A stretch of DNA of 64,000 nucleotides from Psychromonas sp. psych-6C06 (GTDB lineage: Bacteria > Pseudomonadota > Gammaproteobacteria > Enterobacterales > Psychromonadaceae): NCBI RefSeq assembly GCF_002835465.1, contig NZ_PIZM01000007.1:1-64000 (forward strand). The letters are read 5' to 3'. Shown here piece by piece: positions 57,238 to 64,000 of the stretch. The position numbers and the translations under genes were made by a program. Numbering within the stretch: position 1 is the first letter of the stretch; every line of letters starts with the position of its first letter. The notes beneath the pieces were generated by a model. That model was not told the DNA's origin. It was given only the letters and a program-made list of their open reading frames with translations, and did no database searches.

Positions 57238-58878
57238 TTAATTAGGGTAGTGGTAATAAATAGCAGCAAACTTTGTAATATCCTGACTATTACTGCTTTC
57301 TTGGCCAACATGCTTTAATGCTTCATCGAAATGTATTGCTCCAGCACCAGAAATATCGATATATTTCCCTTCAAGCGCCCCCATCATCGCACCACTGGCC
57401 GCATATTCGACACGCCCAAGTGGCGCATAAACTTTCGCGTACATATTAGCAGCACCATCTAAAAACACGGCATTTTTATTAGCATTATTACCTTTACTTT
57501 CATAGGAAGAGTAAATAGTAAGCGGAACCTTTTTATTGACCGAATCCACGACTGCATTAGCAAAGACTGAAGTATCACTGCCAATATCAACCGTGCCTTC
57601 ACTTAAAATAGTTAATGAGCTGTTGGTATCACCATCATTAAAGCGGAAACCAGTCTCTCCTCCTGTAGTGGTTAATTCACCCTTGACCATAATGGTGACA
57701 TCACCAGTGATAGTCACCATCGTATTTTTCATTTTGACACTATCAAAAACATACACCTCTTTACTTCCTTGCCAAAGCTCAGAAGTTAAGGAGGTTGGAT
57801 AAACGGTAACCAACTCGTTTGTGGTGTTAGTTTCATCAAAGACTTGTGCACTCATTTCGCTGAATTCTAACTGTGCAAGCTCACCACCATGTGCAGTACT
57901 CAAATTTGATTTCACATGCCCAGAGGTCGTTGTGGGCATTGCATTTGCAATATCTTTCTCATTGCATTTATGAGAGGCCATCATCGGCGCGACAGGGCTA
58001 GCGTCGTTCACGGTGCCTGAAAACATTGCGATATCGTAAGAGTCATATTGCTTAGTTAAGTTACCAGCATAATTAAGTGCGCCCGTTGTCGTTGCAGAGT
58101 CATTTAATTTAAAATTACCAGTTATATTAACATTACCTGAATCTGGATCAGTAAGCTTGCCAATCGATCCTCCCATAATAGTTGCATTTTGACCGACACT
58201 GACGTTTCCATGTACCGTCGCCTGCGCTAAGTTTAAATCCTTGCTGGCATTAATATCGCCACCAATGGTTGTAGAGCCACTTTGAGTAATCGTACCATTA
58301 ACAGTAAGATCGCCCTTAAGGTTGGTCCCACCGTGAATACCGACATCACCATTTATGCTAACTACATCGGCATTACTTGTTGCACTTAATGCACTATAAC
58401 TGCCATTACGGGAATCAAAACTATCAATCAAACCGCCACCCGTTAATGACACACCATCGCAGGCAACTACCGCACCACCGTTACCTAAAGCTGCGGTACC
58501 ATTTTCTATCAAAACTTCCGCTTTTAGGTAAGCCGTTGCGCCATGATATTGCCCTTTACTTGTTATTAGTAATGTATTAGCCGTTGCGCCAAAATCTGCA
58601 CTCAACAGATAATGACCAACTTCACTTTGCCCACTGATCAGCGACTTTATCTGTGCTAATGTTTTATCATTATTTTGTTGCTGTTTAATAAACTGGTAAC
58701 TATCAAACACACCTTGTTCTGCTTTAGCCCGCGCATTGATCTCTTTTGCTTGATTACCTGCAATACGCTCTTGTAAGCGGTTTTCACCGATTGCAGATAA
58801 AGCAACAAAAGTTGAAATGGTAGTGATAATAAGGACTGAAATCAGCACGAATCCCTGCTGCTTTGATCTCGTTGACAT
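57238..58878 (-). CDS. Large PilX-like minor pilin with glycine-rich beta-helical body, paralogue 3
   Basis: The 546-residue protein starts MSTRSKQQGFVLISVLIITT with QERIAGNQAKEINARAKAEQG. Then VVACDGVSLTGGG and DSFDSRNGSYSA, a body of short hydrophobic/glycine repeats (GDLTVNGTITQSGSTTIGGD) and the family C-terminus KVYAPLGRVEYAASGAMMGA, GAIHFDEAL, ending YYHYPN. AGAAGG precedes the ATG. It lies upstream of the pilin operon with a 430-nt gap, so it is probably transcribed on its own. Confidence 0.75.
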   Translation of the reverse strand: MSTRSKQQGFVLISVLIITTISTFVALSAIGENRLQERIAGNQAKEINARAKAEQGVFDSYQFIKQQQNNDKTLAQIKSLISGQSEVGHYLLSADFGATANTLLITSKGQYHGATAYLKAEVLIENGTAALGNGGAVVACDGVSLTGGGLIDSFDSRNGSYSALSATSNADVVSINGDVGIHGGTNLKGDLTVNGTITQSGSTTIGGDINASKDLNLAQATVHGNVSVGQNATIMGGSIGKLTDPDSGNVNITGNFKLNDSATTTGALNYAGNLTKQYDSYDIAMFSGTVNDASPVAPMMASHKCNEKDIANAMPTTTSGHVKSNLSTAHGGELAQLEFSEMSAQVFDETNTTNELVTVYPTSLTSELWQGSKEVYVFDSVKMKNTMVTITGDVTIMVKGELTTTGGETGFRFNDGDTNSSLTILSEGTVDIGSDTSVFANAVVDSVNKKVPLTIYSSYESKGNNANKNAVFLDGAANMYAKVYAPLGRVEYAASGAMMGALEGKYIDISGAGAIHFDEALKHVGQESSNSQDITKFAAIYYHYPN

Positions 58879-59094
58879 ATTAACCTTCTAATATTTTTAT
58901 GTTTTTTATTTCAATGTACTAGCAAGTAACCTTGCAAAGTGTGCGATTTTATAATTTAGCAATATTACGTAAAAACAGAGTCAAAGGCAGTAATGAATTT
59001 GTAACAATAGGCAAGTTTTGGGTGAGATATTAGAAGCTGTCACAATAAAAAAATATTTGTGAAAATAATTTGTTTTATACAAAAAACAGTCTAC

Positions 59095-59116
59095 GCCCCT
59101 CGAAGTGTTAAGGGGC
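59095..59116 (-). terminator. Weak terminator after the FKBP gene
   Basis: Stem GCCCCT/AGGGGC with a 10-nt loop, a few nt after the stop at 59125 on the minus strand; a T-rich stretch (TTTTTTG) lies about 10 nt further on. Confidence 0.45.
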
Positions 59117-59124
59117 AAAATGGA

Positions 59125-59601
59125 TTAATTGATGCTGAAAAGCTCTACATCAAAGATTAATAGTGAGCCCGCTGGAATAGCGCCTACACCACTATTACCA
59201 TAGGCAAGTGAGCTCGGGATATAGAAACGATATTTATCTCCCACAACCATTAGCTGTAATCCTTCCGTCCAGCCTTTTATCACTTGATTCAATTTAAATG
59301 AGATGGTTTTATCGCGCTCTACAGAGCTATCAAATACACTACCATCAATTAAGGTACCGTGATAATGGACCGTTACTTTACTCTTAGCAGTGGGGTGAAC
59401 AGATCCGTCACCTTTACTTAATATCTCATACTGCAAACCAGATTCGGTTGTGTGCACCCCTTCTTTTTGACCATTTTCAGCCAAAAATTCAACGCCAATT
59501 TGAATATTTTGCGGTGCATTTTTACTGGCCATAAAATTTTTGAAAAGAAAAAATAAGCCAACTAATATCAGCCCAACAATAACTACTTTCAATGTATTCA
59601 C
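59125..59601 (-). CDS. Membrane-anchored FKBP-type peptidyl-prolyl isomerase
   Basis: The 158-residue protein has an N-terminal TM anchor (VVIVGLILVGLFFLFKNF) and a C-terminal FKBP domain: SKVTVHYHGTLIDGSVFDSS, VIKGWTEGLQLM, GDKYRFYIPSSLAYG and AGSLLIFDVELFSI. Active-site residues are conserved, as in FklB/FkpA. The part outside the anchor most likely faces the periplasm and helps fold exported proteins. Confidence 0.9.
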   Translation of the reverse strand: MNTLKVVIVGLILVGLFFLFKNFMASKNAPQNIQIGVEFLAENGQKEGVHTTESGLQYEILSKGDGSVHPTAKSKVTVHYHGTLIDGSVFDSSVERDKTISFKLNQVIKGWTEGLQLMVVGDKYRFYIPSSLAYGNSGVGAIPAGSLLIFDVELFSIN

Positions 59602-59654
59602 CTTTTAAATTAAATAAACCACCACTCTACTAAATTTACAGAAAAATGGATATG

Positions 59655-60128
59655 TTAAAGCAACAGTTCTCTGTCTATGGCATGAAAATAAGTACATGAA
59701 TCAATCAGCGATTTAGAGGTTAGCTGTGGCACACCATAAGCCTCCGTTTGTACCGAAAATCGTTGCTTTACATTATCAAGTAAAATAGCAAAATCACCAT
59801 CGCCCGATAACAAAATAATAGTATCCACTTGCATCGCTATTTCCATAATGTCAATGGTAATGCCGACATCCCAATCACCTTTGGCTGTGCCGTCGCTACG
59901 CTGAATGTAGGGCTTTAGCTTGACCGTAAACCCCAAGTGTTTAAGCATATCTTGAAATTTTTTCTGTTGGTTATCGCCTTTATCAATGGCATAAGCAAAA
60001 GCATGGGTTATCTCGCCCTGCGATTGTATCCTTTGCCATAACTTGCGGTAATTAAATTGTTTGCCGTAGGCTTGCCGCGAGGTGTAATAGATATTTTGAA
60101 CGTCGGCGAAAATTGCAATTTTTTTCAT
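59655..60128 (-). CDS. NYN-domain (LabA/DUF88) probable RNase
   Basis: The 157-residue protein starts MKKIAIFADVQNIYY with the first Asp of the PIN-like active site, then KGDWDVGITIDIM and ILLSGDGDFAILLD, the other acidic residues of the NYN fold. Members cleave RNA or act in RNA turnover. It is 53 nt upstream of the FKBP gene on the same strand. Function here is inferred only from the fold. Confidence 0.88.
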   Translation of the reverse strand: MKKIAIFADVQNIYYTSRQAYGKQFNYRKLWQRIQSQGEITHAFAYAIDKGDNQQKKFQDMLKHLGFTVKLKPYIQRSDGTAKGDWDVGITIDIMEIAMQVDTIILLSGDGDFAILLDNVKQRFSVQTEAYGVPQLTSKSLIDSCTYFHAIDRELLL

Positions 60129-60177
60129 TGAAGTGCTAGCCTCTCATTGTGAACCTCAATCATGCCAGAAGGCGATA

Positions 60178-60211
60178 AAAAAAGCCCCCAATAAACAAGG
60201 TTATTAGAGGC
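60178..60211 (-). terminator. Terminator of the rhlE-like gene
   Basis: On the minus strand AGCCTCTAATAA/TTATTGGGGGCT forms a stem (ten of twelve pairs) with a short loop, followed by seven T. It is about 195 nt beyond the stop at 60407. Confidence 0.65.
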
Positions 60212-60406
60212 TAATAGTATCTGTTGCTAATAGCAGTGAAATTTAGAAAGTGATCTCGTATTACATAGGAAAAATTACGTAGGAAAAATTTAAACTACCA
60301 AGGTGTGAGATGCACAAGTTAGTTGTTCTCCCTTGAAGACCCACAACACAGGTAGTGTAAATTTTAACAAGTAAGACTGATCAGCTTTTTAATTCTTTTG
60401 CTATAA

Positions 60407-61693
60407 CTACCCACCCACAAAGTTATTTCGTGGGCTACGCTGCTTGTGACGACTTCCAGTGCCAGCACCAGAGCGAACACCATCTGCATGGCCCACTTTA
60501 GGCTTTTTCGGCTTTTTAGGTTTCGGTGCGCGTGTATCTAGCACAGATGGTGGCAGTGGTGTACCCGGTTCAAAACCCGCTACCGTTTTACGTGGAATCA
60601 CTTTTTTAATTAGCTTTTCAATATCTTTAAGCAGTTTAAACTCTTCGTTACACACCAATGAAAGTGCTTGCCCGAAATTACCTGCGCGCCCCGTACGGCC
60701 AATACGATGCACATAATCTTCACTGACATGCGGAAGGTCGAAGTTAACAACTTGTGGGAGTTGATCAATATCGATACCACGGGCTGCAATGTCGGTTGCC
60801 ACTAAAACGGTGATCTGCCCCTCTTTAAAAGCAGCTAATGCTTTGGTACGTGCGCCTTGACTCTTATTACCATGAATAGCAGCAGCACGAATGCCACGCG
60901 CTTCAAGCTGTTTGACTAAACGGTTAGCACCATGTTTGGTTTTTGAAAAGACTAATACCTGTTTCCAGTCGTTTTCTTTAATTAAGGTCGTTAATACGAT
61001 CGATTTTTTAGTTTTATCAACTTCGTAAATAAACTGTGTGACACTCTCGGCAGTAGTATTACGTGGGCTTACTGATATTTCTACAGGGTTGTTGACCAAA
61101 CCTTTGGCAAGCTGGCGAATATCTGGCGAAAACGTGGCCGAGAAGAGTAAATTTTGTCGCTTTTTAGGTAAGAAACCGATGATACGTTTGATATCATGAA
61201 TAAAGCCCATATCTAACATGCGATCCGCTTCATCTAAAATCAATACTTCAAGTTGCTTAAAACGTACTGCGTTTTGGTTATACAGATCTAATAAACGTCC
61301 CGGAGTTGCCACTAGCACGTCAACACCTCGGCGAAGCAGTTGCATTTGCGGATTAATCTTCACACCACCAAAAACAACCGCACTACGTAGTGGTAAATTT
61401 TGACCATAGTTTTTAACGCTATCATGTATCTGTGCAGCCAACTCTCGAGTCGGCGTTAAAATCAACACTCGTACTTGATTGGATTTTGCAGCTTCACCAT
61501 CAATAAGGTTAGCTAATAAAGGTAAAGTGAATCCCGCTGTTTTACCCGTTCCCGTTTGCGCGGCTGCCATCACATCTTTTCCCTGTAAAATAACAGGAAT
61601 TGCTTGTGCTTGAATAGGTGAAGGCTCTGTATAGCCTTGTTCTTTAACCGCGCGCAGTAGCGTTTCAGGTAAACCTAGGGAGTCAAAACTCAT
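60407..61693 (-). CDS. rhlE: ATP-dependent RNA helicase RhlE-type (DEAD-box)
   Basis: The 428-residue protein has the full DEAD-box set: Q motif ([14 protein letters not shown]), [32 protein letters not shown], and [11 protein letters not shown] short basic Pro/Lys-rich tail ([11 protein letters not shown]) resembles RhlE rather than SrmB or DeaD. It remodels rRNA or assists mRNA decay and is often cold-induced. Single gene. Confidence 0.9.
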   Translation of the reverse strand: MSFDSLGLPETLLRAVKEQGYTEPSPIQAQAIPVILQGKDVMAAAQTGTGKTAGFTLPLLANLIDGEAAKSNQVRVLILTPTRELAAQIHDSVKNYGQNLPLRSAVVFGGVKINPQMQLLRRGVDVLVATPGRLLDLYNQNAVRFKQLEVLILDEADRMLDMGFIHDIKRIIGFLPKKRQNLLFSATFSPDIRQLAKGLVNNPVEISVSPRNTTAESVTQFIYEVDKTKKSIVLTTLIKENDWKQVLVFSKTKHGANRLVKQLEARGIRAAAIHGNKSQGARTKALAAFKEGQITVLVATDIAARGIDIDQLPQVVNFDLPHVSEDYVHRIGRTGRAGNFGQALSLVCNEEFKLLKDIEKLIKKVIPRKTVAGFEPGTPLPPSVLDTRAPKPKKPKKPKVGHADGVRSGAGTGSRHKQRSPRNNFVGG

Positions 61694-61896
61694 AAATAAA
61701 TCTCTTTGTAAAATGGGTGTACAGGTGACATTAATGGCTAAATTTTAGCAATTAATCACAGGTACAAAGCAAATAATCGCGTAGCTTACAGCAAAGCGCC
61801 GATTAGATGTGATTTAAATCACCATTGCTCTATAAATAATCAATTTGATCGGTATAATGCCATTTTTTATTATTAACCCCATTTAGGAAGATTGCC

Positions 61897-63492
61897 TTGC
61901 TTAGTACAAACAACATCACCATGCAGTTTGGTGCAAAACCACTTTTTGAAAATATCTCTGTTAAATTTGGCACAGGAAATCGTTATGGTTTAATCGGTGC
62001 AAATGGATGTGGTAAATCAACATTCATGAAGATCTTAACCGGTGATCTTGAGCCAAGTGCGGGTAATGTCAGTAAAGATCCAAATGAGCGTATTGCTAAA
62101 CTTCACCAAGATCAGTTCGCCTTTGAAGAATACACAGTACTAGACACTGTTTTAATGGGCCACAAAGAGATGTGGGCCGTTATGAATGAACGTAACCGCA
62201 TCTATTCTTTGCCAGAGATGAGTGAAGAAGAGGGGATGCAGGTTGCTGACTTAGAAACTGAATTCGCAGAGATGGACGGTTATACTGCCGATTCGCGTGC
62301 AGGGGAAATTCTACTTAGCGTTGGTATTCCACTGGAACAACATTACGGTTTAATGTCTGAAGTAGCACCGGGTTGGAAACTACGTGTATTACTGGCACAG
62401 GTACTTTTCTCAAACCCAGATATCATGTTACTCGATGAGCCAACCAATAACTTGGATATCGACACTATTCGTTGGTTAGAAACAGAATTGAATGCACGCC
62501 AATGTACAATGGTTATCATCTCGCATGACCGTCACTTCTTAAACTCTGTTTGTACCCATATGGCAGATATCGATTACGGTGAGCTTCGTTTATTCCCGGG
62601 TAACTACGATGAGTACATGACGGCAGCAACACAAGCGCGTGAGCGTTTATTAAATGAAAATGCTAAGAAAAAAGCGCAACTTTCTGAGTTACAAGACTTT
62701 GTTAGCCGTTTCTCTGCAAATGCTTCAAAAGCGAAACAAGCGACTTCACGTGCTAAACAGATGGATAAAATTCAACTTGAAGAAGTTAAAGCATCAAGCC
62801 GTGTTAACCCTTATATCGTCTTCAAACAAGAGAAGAAGCTTTTCCGTAACGCATTAGAGATGGAAAATGTCGCACAGGGTTTTGACACAACATTGTTTAA
62901 AGACTTAAACATCATGATTGAAGTGGGTGAGCGTGTTGCTATTATCGGTCAAAATGGTGTTGGTAAAACGACGTTATTACGTACATTAATGGGCGAAATC
63001 GAAACAAAAGCGGGTGAGTTCAAATGGTCTGAAAACGCGAACTTAGGTTACTATGCACAGGATCACGCCTACGCATTTGAAAAAGATCAAACACTCATGG
63101 AGTGGATGGCGCAATGGATGAAAGAGGGTGACGACGAACAAGCCGTTCGTGGAACACTCGGTCGTTTATTGTTTGGTTCAAACGATATCGGCAAATCGGT
63201 TAAAATCATCTCTGGTGGTGAGCAAGGCCGTATGTTGTTTGGTAAATTAATGATGGATGCGCCAAACATCCTGTTAATGGATGAGCCAACCAATCACTTG
63301 GATATGGAATCAATCGAGTCATTAAACTTAGCCCTTGAAAACTATGAAGGTACGCTGTTGTTTGTTTCTCATGATCGTGAGTTTGTATCATCACTAGCTA
63401 CTCGTATCATCGAAATCAAAGAAGATAAAGTCGTTGATTTCCAAGGTACTTATGCAGAATACTTAGCAAGCCAAGGTATTGTAGAGGGTTAA
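61897..63492 (+). CDS. ybiT: ABC-F family ATPase YbiT
   Basis: The 531-residue protein (E. coli YbiT 530) has two ABC domains without membrane segments: Walker [10 protein letters not shown] and GQNGVGKTT, Walker B LLDEPTNN and LMDEPTNH, and signature ISGGEQGR in the second. The linker between them ([15 protein letters not shown]) enters the ribosome E site in related factors. The start is TTG at 61897, with AGGAAG 6 nt upstream; this aligns with E. coli MLVSSNVTMQFG. It modulates translation by analogy with EttA. Confidence 0.95.
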   Translation: MLSTNNITMQFGAKPLFENISVKFGTGNRYGLIGANGCGKSTFMKILTGDLEPSAGNVSKDPNERIAKLHQDQFAFEEYTVLDTVLMGHKEMWAVMNERNRIYSLPEMSEEEGMQVADLETEFAEMDGYTADSRAGEILLSVGIPLEQHYGLMSEVAPGWKLRVLLAQVLFSNPDIMLLDEPTNNLDIDTIRWLETELNARQCTMVIISHDRHFLNSVCTHMADIDYGELRLFPGNYDEYMTAATQARERLLNENAKKKAQLSELQDFVSRFSANASKAKQATSRAKQMDKIQLEEVKASSRVNPYIVFKQEKKLFRNALEMENVAQGFDTTLFKDLNIMIEVGERVAIIGQNGVGKTTLLRTLMGEIETKAGEFKWSENANLGYYAQDHAYAFEKDQTLMEWMAQWMKEGDDEQAVRGTLGRLLFGSNDIGKSVKIISGGEQGRMLFGKLMMDAPNILLMDEPTNHLDMESIESLNLALENYEGTLLFVSHDREFVSSLATRIIEIKEDKVVDFQGTYAEYLASQGIVEG

Positions 63493-63504
63493 ACCTCGCG
63501 GTCT

Positions 63505-63741
63505 AATAGCTGCCAGCTTTTAGCTGTCAGCTGTTAGACAAACTCAAAGACTCCCCTTTCAGCTTTCAGCTTTCAAGCATTCTAACTTTCCAGCCCCTAA
63601 GCCTTCCAGCCCCTAAGCCTTCCAGCTTACAGCCTTCAAACCTTCCAGCCCCTAAGCCTTCTAGCTTTCAAGCCTTCTAACTTTCCAGCCCCCAAACCTT
63701 CCAGCTTACAGCCTTCTAGCTTTCAAACCTTCCAGCTTCTT
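63505..63741. repeat. Degenerate tandem-repeat array
   Basis: About 235 nt built from short related units such as CCTTCCAGCCCCTAAG, CTTTCAAGC and CTTACAGCCTT, repeated roughly every 8-16 nt with variation. It has few G and is C/T-rich on this strand. It begins right after ybiT and runs up to the stop codon of the gene at its right, with no sign of a transposon. Confidence 0.85.
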
Positions 63742-63999
63742 TTACTCCTGCTCCTGTGCCTTAGAAACATAAAAGTACTGCACATCATTGCTCCATAACT
63801 GTAAAAATTTACGTTTTTTATCTTTACTCTGAATGCATTTAGCAAAAATAATAAACCCCGCCCCTTCGAGATCACGTGGCTCCTGTATATCAAAGCGCGA
63901 TAAAAGTGCCTGTCGATATTTACTGATAGGGATAGAAACAGTGCGCTCTTCCGCAGGGTTTAACCAATTTAAGGTTTTATCGGCATCCGCGATGGTGCC
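63742..63999 (-). CDS. Unknown protein, C-terminal part (cut by window edge)
   Basis: The minus-strand frame is open from the window edge to a TAA at 63742-63744, giving 85 residues of protein-like composition (GTIADADKTLNWLNPAEERT; DLEGAGFIIFAKCIQ; LQLWSNDVQYFYV). There is no start in the window, so the ORF would be missed by start-dependent calls. I do not recognise a family. The repeat array lies right after its stop. Confidence 0.6.
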   Translation of the reverse strand, partial: GTIADADKTLNWLNPAEERTVSIPISKYRQALLSRFDIQEPRDLEGAGFIIFAKCIQSKDKKRKFLQLWSNDVQYFYVSKAQEQE

Positions 64000-64000
64000 C

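Overview
The window reads as chromosome of an AT-rich marine gammaproteobacterium, most like Psychromonas or a close relative in Alteromonadales/Vibrionales. The evidence is gene content and order: three housekeeping blocks keep the Escherichia coli order (relA-rlmD-barA; obgE-rpmA-rplU//ispB; purA-hflC-hflK-hflX-hfq-miaA-mutL-amiB-tsaE-nnr//queG). Chitin use, type IV pilin genes, c-di-GMP signalling and many small inverted-repeat elements fit a marine, surface-colonising life. No rRNA, tRNA or CRISPR was seen. All names come from reading the protein sequences; no database search was run.

Layout. 1-1.3 kb: end of an IS110-type transposase, a small unknown gene and a degenerate repeat element. 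1.4-4.7 kb: a sulfane-sulfur module (FAD/NAD disulfide reductase-rhodanese, DUF2892 membrane protein, two-cysteine ArsR sensor, split YeeE/YedE transporter) around a divergent promoter with two palindromes. 5-8.7 kb: a secreted protein and a coupled pair of TPR proteins, one an apparently active diguanylate cyclase and one with what looks like a decayed GGDEF domain. 8.9-16.5 kb: an unusual fimbrial locus: two DUF4402-type subunits, a chaperone, a long usher-like protein and three SPOR-like secreted or lipoproteins; the usher-like protein itself ends in the same SPOR-like fold. 16.7-24.6 kb: relA, rlmD, barA and an MscS-family channel. 24.8-26.3 kb: a GH18 chitinase-type enzyme. 26.4-29.7 kb: obgE, rpmA, rplU, ispB. 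29.7-31.7 kb: a chemoreceptor. 31.9-46 kb: the purA to queG block, in which AmiB carries nine LysM repeats. 46.1-50.7 kb: small stress or unknown genes, two inverted-repeat elements, and a pirin/glutathionyl-hydroquinone reductase pair facing a YhaJ-like LysR regulator. 50.7-58.9 kb: a type IV minor-pilin cluster with three paralogous large PilX-like proteins carrying glycine-rich, probably beta-helical bodies. 59-64 kb: membrane FKBP, NYN-domain protein, RhlE-type helicase, ABC-F protein YbiT, a minisatellite-like repeat and the end of an unknown gene.

The two most novel parts are the SPOR-rich chaperone-usher locus (8.9-16.5 kb) and the triplicated PilX/beta-helix minor pilins (50.7-58.9 kb). 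Both look like surface-appendage systems whose architecture differs from the textbook types. A third point is the pairing of an active and a decayed GGDEF protein beside the fimbrial locus, which suggests, but does not show, c-di-GMP control of adhesion.
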